Below the pieces are notes generated by a model. It saw only the letters and a list, made by a program, of their open reading frames with translations. It ran no database searches and was not told where the DNA came from. Positions 1 through 7,410 of a DNA stretch of 64,000 nt are shown piece by piece. Each line of letters starts with the position of its first letter. The stretch's first letter is position 1. The translations under genes were made by a program, and so were the position numbers. The stretch comes from SHVZ01 sp041906305. GTDB lineage: Bacteria > Pseudomonadota > Alphaproteobacteria > SHVZ01. The DNA lies in NCBI GenBank assembly GCA_041906305.1, contig JAYRJL010000008.1, positions 62,001 through 126,000 on the forward strand. Reading direction: 5' to 3'.

Positions 1-186
1 GGCGAGGCGAGGCCCGAGCTCGGCCTGGACGCCCAGTTCCTCGTCGATCTCGCGCAGCAGCGCCGCCGACTCGGATTCGCCGGGATCGAGGCGTCCTCCC
101 GGCAACTCCCACTCGCCGCGATCGTTGGCGAGCAGCAGCACCCGCCCCTCCTCGATGATCACCGCCTTGACCGAGATCGCCGTCAT
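1..186 (-). CDS. NUDIX hydrolase, partial (C-terminus outside window)
   Basis: The first 62 codons of a NUDIX hydrolase lie on the minus strand; the rest is beyond the left edge. The N-terminus (MTAISVKAVIIEEGRVLLL) is the usual first beta strands of the fold. A perfect Nudix box follows at about residues 33-56, with the GX5EX7REUXEEXGU pattern: GG, E, REI, EE and GV are all in place. The family hydrolyses nucleoside diphosphates linked to another moiety, using Mg2+ bound by the REUXEE glutamates. The substrate cannot be told from the box alone. It is divergently arranged with the NDUFA12 gene across 71 bases. Confidence 0.88.
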   Translation of the reverse strand, partial: MTAISVKAVIIEEGRVLLLANDRGEWELPGGRLDPGESESAALLREIDEELGVQAELGPRLA

Positions 187-257
187 GCCCCGCCCTTTAC
201 CTCCGCCCGTCCCCGGTCCATAGTCCGCGCGCTCAACGCCAACAGGCTTTTTCGCAC

Positions 258-617
258 ATGAGTCTCGGCACCCGTCTGTTCACATGGCTCCACGGCGAGG
301 CGGTCGGCACCGACGCCTACGGCAATCGGTACTACCGTGCCAAGGGCGGCGCCAAGCGCACCGACGGCAAGGAGCGCCGCTGGGTCATGTACCAGGGCGA
401 GGCCGAGGGCTCGAAGGTGCCGCCGGAATGGCACGCCTGGCTCCATCACACCGCGAAGGAGCCGCCGAAGGAAGGCGCCGGGCGCAAGAGCTGGCAGAAG
501 GAGCACGTGCCGAACCTGACCGGGACGGCGCAGGCCTATCGCCCGCCCGGCCATGTCGCGATGGGCGGCAAGCGCGCCGCCGCGACCGGCGACTACGAGC
601 CGTGGCGTCCGAGCTGA
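258..617 (+). CDS. NADH:ubiquinone oxidoreductase accessory subunit, NDUFA12 family
   Basis: 119-residue homologue of the mitochondrial complex I accessory subunit NDUFA12 (B17.2), which alphaproteobacteria share. The diagnostic pattern is visible: GTDAYGNRYY near residue 17, a RRWVMY strand, then PPEWHAWLHH and a C-terminal NLTGTAQAYRPPGH segment. It should sit on the matrix-arm side of complex I, facing the cytoplasm, as a structural subunit with no catalysis of its own. The core nuo genes are not in the window. It is followed after 19 bases by mlaD, an association seen widely in alphaproteobacteria. There is no strong Shine-Dalgarno, but the ATG gives the family-typical N-terminus. Confidence 0.93.
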   Translation: MSLGTRLFTWLHGEAVGTDAYGNRYYRAKGGAKRTDGKERRWVMYQGEAEGSKVPPEWHAWLHHTAKEPPKEGAGRKSWQKEHVPNLTGTAQAYRPPGHVAMGGKRAAATGDYEPWRPS

Positions 618-636
618 TCCAGGGGATCTACCCGGC

Positions 637-1110
637 ATGACCGGCCGCAACATGATCGAAACGGTGATGGGCGCCGTCGTCCTCGCCGTCGCCGCGATCT
701 TTCTCGCATTCGCCTACAATCATTCGAGCCTGCGCACGGTCTCGGGCTACGAGGTTTCGGCGCGATTCGATCGCGTCGACGGCGTATCGGCCGGCACCGA
801 CGTGCGCATCAGCGGCATCAAGATCGGCACCGTGATCGACCAGCGGCTCGATACCGACCGGTATCTCGCGATCGTCCGCATGAGCATCGACCCGCGCGTG
901 AAGCTGCCGACCGACACGGTCGCCGAGGTCGCGAGCGAAGGCCTGCTCGGCGGGCGCTACCTCGCGCTGATCCCGGGCGGCGAGACCGACATGATCAAGC
1001 CGGGCGGCGAGATCAAGTTCACCCAGTCGCCGGTCGACCTCGTGCAGATGCTGGGCAAGTTCATGTTCTCCGGCCCGGACCAGAGCAAGGATGCCGCGAA
1101 GAAGCCTTAA
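637..1110 (+). CDS. mlaD: Outer-membrane lipid asymmetry protein MlaD
   Basis: 157-residue MCE-domain protein. One N-terminal transmembrane segment (about residues 6-25, MIETVMGAVVLAVAAIFLAF) anchors it in the inner membrane. The MCE domain follows (YEVSARFDRVDGVSAGTDVRISG at about 35-57), with the GLLGGRYLALIPGG strand typical of MlaD. It is the periplasmic substrate-binding subunit of the Mla phospholipid transport system, which keeps the outer membrane asymmetric. The other Mla genes (mlaE, mlaF) are not adjacent. An upstream in-frame extension to 553 would overlap NDUFA12, so the ATG at 637 is preferred. The end overlaps the DUF2155 gene by 20 bases. Confidence 0.93.
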   Translation: MTGRNMIETVMGAVVLAVAAIFLAFAYNHSSLRTVSGYEVSARFDRVDGVSAGTDVRISGIKIGTVIDQRLDTDRYLAIVRMSIDPRVKLPTDTVAEVASEGLLGGRYLALIPGGETDMIKPGGEIKFTQSPVDLVQMLGKFMFSGPDQSKDAAKKP

Positions 1111-1471
1111 GTTTCTGGCGATCGCGCTTCTCGGCCTGACCGCCGCCGCGTCGGCCTCCGCCCAGCAGATCGCGCAGCGCGCGGCGATGATGCAGGGCCT
1201 CGACAAGGTTACGGCGCGCGTCTCCACCTTCCCGCTCGAGATCGACAAGCCGGCGCGCTTCGGAACGCTCGAGATCACGCTCAAGGCCTGCCACAAGCGT
1301 CCGCCCGAGGAACCGCCCGAAAGCGCAGCCTTCCTCGAGATCCGCGAGCTCCGCCTCGGCGAGCAGCCGCGCGCGATATTCTCCGGCTGGATGTTCGCGT
1401 CCAGCCCCGCGCTCAACCCCCTGCAGCACCCGGTCTATGACGTCTGGGTGCTGGAATGCCGGCCCAGCTAG
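1091..1471 (+). CDS. DUF2155 domain-containing secreted protein
   Basis: 126 residues with a clear Sec signal peptide (about 1-25, ending ASASAQ). The mature part carries the DUF2155 signature: KVTARVSTFPLEIDKPARFGTLEI, a CHKRPPEEPPESAAF stretch, and the closing FSGWMFASSPALNPLQHPVYDVWVLEC. Two cysteines (about 68 and 123) could form a periplasmic disulphide. Function is unknown. In alphaproteobacteria the family usually sits between mlaD or NDUFA12 and aat, as here. The 20-base overlap with mlaD suggests translational coupling, so a cell-envelope role is plausible but inferred. Confidence 0.9.
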   Translation: MPRRSLKFLAIALLGLTAAASASAQQIAQRAAMMQGLDKVTARVSTFPLEIDKPARFGTLEITLKACHKRPPEEPPESAAFLEIRELRLGEQPRAIFSGWMFASSPALNPLQHPVYDVWVLECRPS

Positions 1472-1542
1472 ACGCAACCCGTCCGTCCGCCGCGCTGTTC
1501 TCCTGACGCGGGGTCCTTCCCCGCAGATCGGCGAGGACGACG

Positions 1543-1875
1543 ATGAAGGCGGCAATTATTTCGACCGTCATGGCGGTCGCTCTGCTGGCGGGCGTCGGTG
1601 CTTTCGCGCAATCGAACACGGCGGCGATCCCCGCGCTCACCAAGGACCAGGGACTGGCGATCCGCGCCTATTCGGAGAGCCAGAAGGACGTGCCGTTCTT
1701 CGATCCGAACATCCGGCTCGAGGAAGGCGTCGAGCTTCCGCAGAACGCGACGCTCCACCTGATTCCCGACACGATCAAGATCGGCACGCCCGAGACCCAC
1801 GCCTATGCGATCGTCAACGATCGCGCCGTGCTGGTGGACCGCGCCACCCGCAAGGTCATCCACGTCTGGGAGTAA
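1543..1875 (+). CDS. DUF1236 domain-containing secreted protein
   Basis: 110 residues, with a signal peptide at about 1-22 (MKAAIISTVMAVALLAGVGAFA). The rest matches DUF1236: DPNIRLEEGVELPQNATLHLIP and the C-terminal YAIVNDRAVLVDRATRKVIHV. The family is common and usually small and periplasmic in alphaproteobacteria; its biochemical role is unknown. It is preceded by a GAGGACG-type ribosome binding site. It lies 71 bases after DUF2155 and could be in the same transcript. It converges on aat with a gap of only 4 bases. Confidence 0.85.
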   Translation: MKAAIISTVMAVALLAGVGAFAQSNTAAIPALTKDQGLAIRAYSESQKDVPFFDPNIRLEEGVELPQNATLHLIPDTIKIGTPETHAYAIVNDRAVLVDRATRKVIHVWE

Positions 1876-1879
1876 GCGC

Positions 1880-2482
1880 TTAGGTCTTCGGAAAGGCGGC
1901 GTCGCGGACGATCGCGTCCTCGAGCATCGTCCGGTACTGCTCGCGCGGGATCTCGCGCGTACCGAAGCGCGCCAGGTGCTCGGTCAGGAACTGGGTGTCG
2001 AGCAAGGTGAAGCCGCCGCGCCTGAGCCGCTCGACCAGCGCCGCCAGCGCCACCTTGCTGGCATCGGTCTCTCGGCTGAACATGCTCTCGCCGAAGAAGG
2101 CCGCCCCCAGCGCCACGCCGTAGAGTCCGCCCACCAGCCTGTCGTCGCGCCAGGTCTCGACCGAATGGGCGAAGCCGAGGCGAAAGAGCTGGTTGTAGAG
2201 GCGTTCGATCTCCGGATTGATCCAGGTGTCCTTCCGCTTCGGCGTCGACTCGGCGCAGCCGGCCAGCACCTCGGCGAAGGCGGTGTCGCAGCGGATCTCG
2301 AAGATGCCGCGCTTGATCGTCTTCTTCAGGCTGCGAGGCATGTGGAACTCGTCGAGCGGCAGCACACCGCGACGATCGGGATCGACGAAGACGATTCTGG
2401 GATCGGCGCGCCCTTCCGCCATCGGGAACACGCCGATGGCGTAGGCCTTGAGCAGCAGGTCCGGCGAGAGGGGCGTGCTCAC
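1880..2482 (-). CDS. aat: Leucyl/phenylalanyl-tRNA--protein transferase
   Basis: 200 residues. Aat transfers Leu or Phe from aminoacyl-tRNA to N-terminal Arg or Lys of proteins, marking them for the ClpS/ClpAP N-degron pathway in the cytoplasm. Family landmarks are visible: YAIGVFPMAEGR near the N-terminus, DPDRRGVLPLDEFHMPRSL, TWINPEIERLY, HSVETWRDDRLVGGLYGV, the GESMFSRETDASKVALAAL core, and LLDTQFLTEHLARFG. The usual W-W-S-P-D-P-R segment reads FVDPDRR here, as in many alphaproteobacterial members. The start codon is GTG. It is the last gene of aroQ-accB-accC-aat, 7 bases after accC. Confidence 0.95.
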   Translation of the reverse strand: MSTPLSPDLLLKAYAIGVFPMAEGRADPRIVFVDPDRRGVLPLDEFHMPRSLKKTIKRGIFEIRCDTAFAEVLAGCAESTPKRKDTWINPEIERLYNQLFRLGFAHSVETWRDDRLVGGLYGVALGAAFFGESMFSRETDASKVALAALVERLRRGGFTLLDTQFLTEHLARFGTREIPREQYRTMLEDAIVRDAAFPKT

Positions 2483-2489
2483 GCCCCCA

Positions 2490-3854
2490 CTATGCCGCAG
2501 GCTTGGTTCCCTGGACCAGCCCTTCGAGCCAGTGGATGTCGTAGCGGCCGTCGAGGAAGGCCGGCTCGGTCATCAGCCGCTGGTGCAGCGGTATCGTGGT
2601 GTCGATGCCGCCGATCACGTATTCGCCGAGCGCGCGCTTGAGCCGCATCAGGCATTCGTTGCGGCTGGAGCCGTGGACGATGAGCTTGGCGACCAGGCTG
2701 TCGTAGTGCGGCGGCACCGTGTAGCCGGCGAAGACACCCGAATCGACGCGGACGCCGGCGCCGCCGGGCGTGTGGTAGTCGGTGATTTTTCCCGGCGACG
2801 GGCGGAAGGTGCGCGGGTCCTCCGCATTGATCCGGCACTCGATCGAGTGGCCCTGGAACCGGACGTCGTCCTGGGTGAACGAGAGCCTGGAGCCCGAGGC
2901 GACCTTGATCTGCTCGCGCACGAGGTCGATGCCGGTGATCGCCTCGGTGATCGGATGCTCGACCTGGAGGCGCGTGTTCATCTCGATGAAATAGAAGCGG
3001 CCGTCCTCGTAGAGGAACTCGATGGTGCCGAGGCCGCGATATCCGAGCTTGGTCATCGCATCGGTCGCGATCTTGCCGATCTCCTCGCGCGCCGCGGCGT
3101 TCAGCGCCGGCGACGGCGCCTCCTCCAGCAGCTTCTGGTGGCGGCGCTGGATCGAGCAGTCGCGCTCGCCGAGATGAACGACGTTGCCGTGCGAGTCGCC
3201 GAGGATCTGGATCTCGATGTGGCGCGGCTTCGCCAGATACTTCTCGATGTAGACCGCGTCGTTGCCGAAGCCGGCCTTGGCCTCGCGGCGCGCGAGGCGC
3301 AGCGCCTCGTCGAGCTCGGACTCGGCATAGGCGACCTTCATGCCGCGGCCACCGCCGCCCGCCGCCGCCTTGACGATGACCGGGAAACCCATCGAGGCGG
3401 CGATGCGCTTCGCCTCGGCGTCGCCGGCGGGCCCGGCCTCGATCGCGCCGTCGGATCCGGGCACGCAGGGCACGCCCGTCTCGATCATCGCCTTCTTCGC
3501 CAGGATCTTGTCGCCCATCAGGCGGATGTGGTCCGGCGTCGGGCCGATGAAGGTGAAGCCGTGCTCCTCGACCATCTCGCAGAAGCCGGCGTTCTCGGCG
3601 AGGAAGCCCACGCCCGGATGGATCGCGTCCGCGTTGGTGATCGTCGCCGCGGTCAGGATCGCCGGAATGTTGAGATAGCTTTCCTTCGCCGGCGGCGGAC
3701 CGATGCAGACCGCCTCGTCGGCAAGCCGCACATGCATCGCGTCGGCATCCGCGGTCGAGTGCACGGCGACGGTCTGGATGCCCATCTCGCGGCAGGCGCG
3801 ATGGATGCGGAGCGCGATCTCGCCGCGATTGGCGATGAGCACCTTCTCGAACAT
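2490..3854 (-). CDS. accC: Acetyl-CoA carboxylase, biotin carboxylase subunit
   Basis: 454 residues, the normal length for AccC. It carboxylates the biotin of AccB using ATP and bicarbonate, the first half-reaction of malonyl-CoA formation for fatty acid synthesis. The N-terminal domain opens with FEKVLIANRGEIALRIHRAC. The ATP-grasp glycine-rich loop is KAAAGGGGRGMKV (about 158-170). The ERDCSIQRRHQKLLEEAPSP block and the catalytic FIEMNTRLQVEHPITE block are intact. The C-terminal domain contains the SIECRINAEDP motif. It follows accB by 17 bases in the same operon. Confidence 0.98.
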   Translation of the reverse strand: MFEKVLIANRGEIALRIHRACREMGIQTVAVHSTADADAMHVRLADEAVCIGPPPAKESYLNIPAILTAATITNADAIHPGVGFLAENAGFCEMVEEHGFTFIGPTPDHIRLMGDKILAKKAMIETGVPCVPGSDGAIEAGPAGDAEAKRIAASMGFPVIVKAAAGGGGRGMKVAYAESELDEALRLARREAKAGFGNDAVYIEKYLAKPRHIEIQILGDSHGNVVHLGERDCSIQRRHQKLLEEAPSPALNAAAREEIGKIATDAMTKLGYRGLGTIEFLYEDGRFYFIEMNTRLQVEHPITEAITGIDLVREQIKVASGSRLSFTQDDVRFQGHSIECRINAEDPRTFRPSPGKITDYHTPGGAGVRVDSGVFAGYTVPPHYDSLVAKLIVHGSSRNECLMRLKRALGEYVIGGIDTTIPLHQRLMTEPAFLDGRYDIHWLEGLVQGTKPAA

Positions 3855-3871
3855 GCGCGCGGTGCCGGCCC

Positions 3872-4324
3872 TTACTCGACGACGGCGAGAAGCTGGCCGT
3901 ACTCGACCGGCTCGCCGTTGGCGACCGCGATCTCGACGACGGTGCCGGCCTTCGGCGCCGGGATCGGGTTCATCACCTTCATCGCCTCGATGATCATGAT
4001 CGTCTGGCCCTCGCGCACCTTGTCGCCGGGCTTGGCGAAGCTGGGCGCGCCGGGCTCCGGGGAGAGATAGCAGGTGCCGACCATCGGCGACTTGATCGCG
4101 CCCGGATGGTCGGCGCGCTTCACCTCGACCGTCGCCGGCGCCACCGACACGGTGACCGGCGCCGCGGCCGGCGCGGTCATCGTCACCGGCGCGTGCCCGC
4201 GCGCGACGCGGAGATGCCAGTCCTTGCCGCCGTATTCGATCTCGGTGAGGCCGGTCTCGGTCAGCAGCTGCGCCATCTGGCGGACCAGCGCCTCGTCGAT
4301 CTCCTTCGACTCCTTGCGGATCAT
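3872..4324 (-). CDS. accB: Acetyl-CoA carboxylase biotin carboxyl carrier protein
   Basis: 150 residues. The N-terminal region (1-40) is the AccB dimerisation segment, followed by an Ala/Pro/Val-rich linker (about 43-68). The C-terminal biotinyl domain (about 75-150) contains the acceptor site IEAMKVMN, with the biotinylated lysine at about residue 116. The canonical EAMKM reads EAMKV here, a tolerated variation. The protein shuttles carboxybiotin from AccC to the transferase. Its start overlaps the aroQ stop in an ATGA junction, so translation is probably coupled. Confidence 0.97.
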   Translation of the reverse strand: MIRKESKEIDEALVRQMAQLLTETGLTEIEYGGKDWHLRVARGHAPVTMTAPAAAPVTVSVAPATVEVKRADHPGAIKSPMVGTCYLSPEPGAPSFAKPGDKVREGQTIMIIEAMKVMNPIPAPKAGTVVEIAVANGEPVEYGQLLAVVE

Positions 4325-4779
4325 GCCTTCACCATCTTGGCCAGACCGTCGAGCGCGAGCGCGTATCCGTGGACGCCGAAGCCGCAGAGGACGCCACGAG
4401 CGACCGCCGAGATATAGGATTTATGGCGGAAGGGCTCGCGCTTGTAGACGTTCGAGATGTGCACCTCGATCACCGGCAGCTCGCTCAGGGCGAGCGCGTC
4501 CTGCAGCGCGACCGATGTATGAGTGTAGGCGCCGGCATTGATGACGATGCCCGCCATCTTGCCCCGTGCCTCCTGGATCCAGGTGACCAGCTCGCCCTCG
4601 TGGTTCGACTGGCGGAAGTCGACCGCCACGCCCAGGCTCTTCGCGGTCTTCTTGCAGAGCGCCTCGACGTCGGCCAGCGTGTCCTTGCCGTAGATGGTCG
4701 GCTCGCGGACCCCCAGCATGTTGAGGTTGGGGCCGTTGAGAACCAAGATCTTGGGGGTTGCGGGCACGGACCGGACCAT
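4321..4779 (-). CDS. aroQ: 3-dehydroquinate dehydratase, type II
   Basis: 152 residues, the standard size of the dodecameric type II enzyme, which converts 3-dehydroquinate to 3-dehydroshikimate in the shikimate pathway. The type II signature is intact: ILVLNGPNLNMLGVREPTIYG (the catalytic Tyr is in PTIYG), DFRQSNHEGELV, GIVINAGAYTHTSVALQDAL, and EVHISNVYKREPFRHKS with the catalytic His. It is the first gene of aroQ-accB-accC-aat. The association with accBC is common in proteobacteria. Confidence 0.97.
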   Translation of the reverse strand: MVRSVPATPKILVLNGPNLNMLGVREPTIYGKDTLADVEALCKKTAKSLGVAVDFRQSNHEGELVTWIQEARGKMAGIVINAGAYTHTSVALQDALALSELPVIEVHISNVYKREPFRHKSYISAVARGVLCGFGVHGYALALDGLAKMVKA

Positions 4780-4894
4780 CCCTGGCGGTTAACGAGGCAA
4801 GGCCGGGTTATAGCACGCGAGTCGGGGGGTGCAACGCGAAGCGGCTGCCGCTCCGACTACCCGTGATAAGGTTTCGGCCCTTTCCGGAGCCGCC

Positions 4895-6151
4895 ATGACT
4901 GCCCAGAGCTCTTCTGCGACCAGCCGCGCCGCCTGCGAGGCCTTCGACCGCGCCGATCCGATCCGCGCCTTCCGCGACCGCTTCCGTCTGCCCGAGGGCG
5001 TGATCTACCTCGACGGCAATTCCCTGGGCGCGCTGCCCAAGGCCACCGCCGAGCGCGTGAAGAAGGTGCTCGACGTCGAATGGGGCGAGCACCTGGTCGA
5101 CGGCTGGCTCAAGGACAACTGGATGGGCCTGTCGGAAGCGCTCGGCGACAAGATCGCCAAGCTGATCGGCGCGGATGCCGGCGAGGTGATCGTCGTCGAC
5201 ACCACCTCGATCAACGTCCACAAGGTGATCGCCGCGGCGATGCTGATGCGCCCCGACCGCCGGACCTTGCTGACCGACAAGGGAAACTTCCCGACCGACG
5301 TCTACATGGCGCAGGGGCTGGTCGAGTTCCTCGGCCGCCAGCACCGGATCAAGATGGTCGAGGAGGACGAGGTAGAGGCGTCCATCGACGAAGACACCGC
5401 CGCCGTCTTCTGCACGCAGATCAACTACCGGACCGGTCGGCTCCACGACATGGAGAAGATCACCAGGGCGGCGCATGCCAAGGGCGCGCTGGCGATCTGG
5501 GACCTGGCGCACACCGCCGGCTGCGTGCCGATCGAGCTCAACAAGATCCAGGCCGATTTCGCCGTCGGCTGCGGCTACAAGTATCTCAACGGTGGCCCCG
5601 GCGCCCCGGCCTTCGTCTTCGCGCCGAAGCGTCACCACGACAAGGTCCGCCAGCCGCTGACCGGCTGGCTCGGCCACGCCAATCCCTTCGAGTTCGGCCT
5701 CGACTACAAGCCGGCCCAGGGCATCCGCCAGTACCGCGCCTCCTCGCCGCCGATCCTCGGCATCGTCGCGATGGAGGCCGGCATCGACGACATGATCGAG
5801 TTCGGCATCGGCAACGTGCGCGCCAAGTCGCTGGCCCTGACCGGCCTGTTCATGAAGCTGGTCGAGGAGCGGCTGACGCAGCACGGCTTCGGGATCGCGA
5901 CGCCGAAGGAGTCGGAGCGCCGCGGCAGCCAGGTGGCGCTGACCCACAAGGACGGTTGGTCGATCATGCAGGCACTCAAGGCCCGCAAGGTCATCGGCGA
6001 CTTCCGCGAGCCCAACATCGTCCGCTTCGGCTTCGCCGCCCCCTACGTCCGCTTCGCCGACGTCTGGGATGCGGTCGACCACCTGGTCCAGGTCATGGAG
6101 AAGGGCGAATGGAAGAAGCCCGAGTACCAGAACAAGAAGTGGGTGACCTGA
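4895..6151 (+). CDS. kynU: Kynureninase
   Basis: 418 residues. This PLP enzyme cleaves L-kynurenine to anthranilate and alanine in tryptophan degradation. The N-terminus has YLDGNSLGALPKAT. The PLP-binding region has the VVDTTSINVHK strand, DLAHTAGCVP (PLP aspartate), and the Schiff-base lysine in GCGYKYLNGGPG at about residue 229. The C-terminal domain contains RGSQVALTHKDG and PNIVRFGFAAPYVRFAD. The ATG at 4895 is chosen over an upstream in-frame start at 4829 because GGAG lies at the right distance and the family N-terminus fits. No other kynurenine-pathway gene is adjacent. Confidence 0.95.
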   Translation: MTAQSSSATSRAACEAFDRADPIRAFRDRFRLPEGVIYLDGNSLGALPKATAERVKKVLDVEWGEHLVDGWLKDNWMGLSEALGDKIAKLIGADAGEVIVVDTTSINVHKVIAAAMLMRPDRRTLLTDKGNFPTDVYMAQGLVEFLGRQHRIKMVEEDEVEASIDEDTAAVFCTQINYRTGRLHDMEKITRAAHAKGALAIWDLAHTAGCVPIELNKIQADFAVGCGYKYLNGGPGAPAFVFAPKRHHDKVRQPLTGWLGHANPFEFGLDYKPAQGIRQYRASSPPILGIVAMEAGIDDMIEFGIGNVRAKSLALTGLFMKLVEERLTQHGFGIATPKESERRGSQVALTHKDGWSIMQALKARKVIGDFREPNIVRFGFAAPYVRFADVWDAVDHLVQVMEKGEWKKPEYQNKKWVT

Positions 6152-6170
6152 TCCGCGCCCTTGCGCGGAT
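6151..6170. terminator. Hairpin between convergent kynU and rodA
   Basis: A perfect 8-bp stem (ATCCGCGC with GCGCGGAT) and a CCTT loop begins inside the kynU stop codon. It ends 9 bases before the rodA stop. There is no T-tract on either side, so intrinsic termination would be weak. Its position between two converging genes suggests a shared transcription barrier. Confidence 0.5.
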
Positions 6171-6179
6171 GATCGTCCG

Positions 6180-7319
6180 CTAGCCGTGCCAGCGCGGGAT
6201 CTCGACGTCGCGGTGGACTGAGACCGAGATCAGGAGGCCCGCGCCCGCGAGCAAGGTGAGCATCGCGGTGCCGCCGTATGAGACCAGCGGCAGGGGGATG
6301 CCGACCACGGGCACCAGGCCCATCACCATCGCCATGTTGATGAAGACGTAGAGGAACATCTGCGTCGTCACGCCGATCGCGACCAGGCGGCCGAACTGGC
6401 TGCGGGCGCGGAGCGCGATCGCGAAGCCGTATGTCAGCACCAGCACGTAGAGGCCGAGCAGAACCAGGCACCCGACCATGCCGAACTCCTCGGCGAGCAC
6501 GGTGAAGATGAAGTCGGTCTGCATCTCGGGCAGGAAGCGGAGCTGGCCCTGCGTGCCGTTGAGGAATCCCTTGCCGAAGATGCCGCCGGACCCCAGCGCG
6601 ATCTTCGACTGCAGGATGTTGTAGCCGGCGCCGAGCGGATCCTGCGACGGATCGAGGAAGGTGTAGACGCGGCGCTTCTGGTAGTCCTTGAGGAAGGTCC
6701 AGGCGATCGGGACGGCCGCGGCCGCGGCGCCGCCGACCAGCAGGAACTTCCATATGCGCACGCCCGCCGCCAGCATCAGGGCCGACGAGCCGATCGCCAG
6801 CAGCATCGCGGTGCCGAGATTCGGCTGGCGCAGCACCAGCACGACCGGAAGCCCGATCAGCAGCAGCGCCGGGACCAGCATCAGCGGCTTTCCCACCTGC
6901 TCGAGCGTGAGCCCGTGGAAGTAGCGGGCGAGCGCCAGCACCAGCGCCAGCTTCATGAGCTCGGACGGCTGCAGCTGCAGCACGCCGAAGTCGATCCAGC
7001 GCTGGGCGCCGCCGCCGACGCGCCCCATCACGTCGACGATGATGAGGAGCCCGAGCGCCAGGCCGAAGATCAGGTAGGCGTAGCGGAGCCATAGCCGCAC
7101 GTCGACCAGCGCCACCGCGACCATGACGACGAGGCCGACGCCGAGCCTGGCCACCTGCCGGGACGCCCACGGGTTCCACTGGCCGCCGGCCGCCGAGTAG
7201 AGGATCGCCACGCCGATCGCCGCGATCATGAGGACGAGCGCGATCAGGCCCCAGTTCATCAACAGGAGCTTGCGGAAAAGGCTTAAGTCCGGTGCGGGGC
7301 GGCCGATCTCCTGGACCAT
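6180..7319 (-). CDS. rodA: Rod-shape-determining peptidoglycan polymerase RodA
   Basis: 379-residue SEDS-family polytopic membrane protein with about ten hydrophobic segments from residue 20 onward. RodA is the peptidoglycan glycosyltransferase of the elongasome and works with PBP2 and MreBCD. Landmarks include GGAQRWIDFGVLQLQPSELMKLALV, VLRQPNLGTAMLLAIG, a periplasmic YNILQSKIALGSGGIFGKG segment, EMQTDFIFTVLAEEFG, and the C-terminal PLPLVSYGGTAMLTLLAGAG. FtsW is unlikely because the Q-S-K and QTDFIFTVLAEE segments are RodA-like. The usual mrdA neighbour is absent; rodA stands alone, divergent from cinA. Confidence 0.94.
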   Translation of the reverse strand: MVQEIGRPAPDLSLFRKLLLMNWGLIALVLMIAAIGVAILYSAAGGQWNPWASRQVARLGVGLVVMVAVALVDVRLWLRYAYLIFGLALGLLIIVDVMGRVGGGAQRWIDFGVLQLQPSELMKLALVLALARYFHGLTLEQVGKPLMLVPALLLIGLPVVLVLRQPNLGTAMLLAIGSSALMLAAGVRIWKFLLVGGAAAAAVPIAWTFLKDYQKRRVYTFLDPSQDPLGAGYNILQSKIALGSGGIFGKGFLNGTQGQLRFLPEMQTDFIFTVLAEEFGMVGCLVLLGLYVLVLTYGFAIALRARSQFGRLVAIGVTTQMFLYVFINMAMVMGLVPVVGIPLPLVSYGGTAMLTLLAGAGLLISVSVHRDVEIPRWHG

Positions 7320-7410
7320 GGCGGTGGTTTAGCCGATTCGTGGCCTGTGTTACAGATCGGGCGCGCCTCCGAGCGTCTCCCGATACCGCTTTCCCGTCTG
7401 GAAAACCGTC

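Noticed and set aside
2448..4070. 540-codon plus-strand frame, and a similar 685-codon frame at 9775-11832
   Set aside because: They are mirrors of accC/accB and kup respectively, with low-complexity charged translations and no family match.
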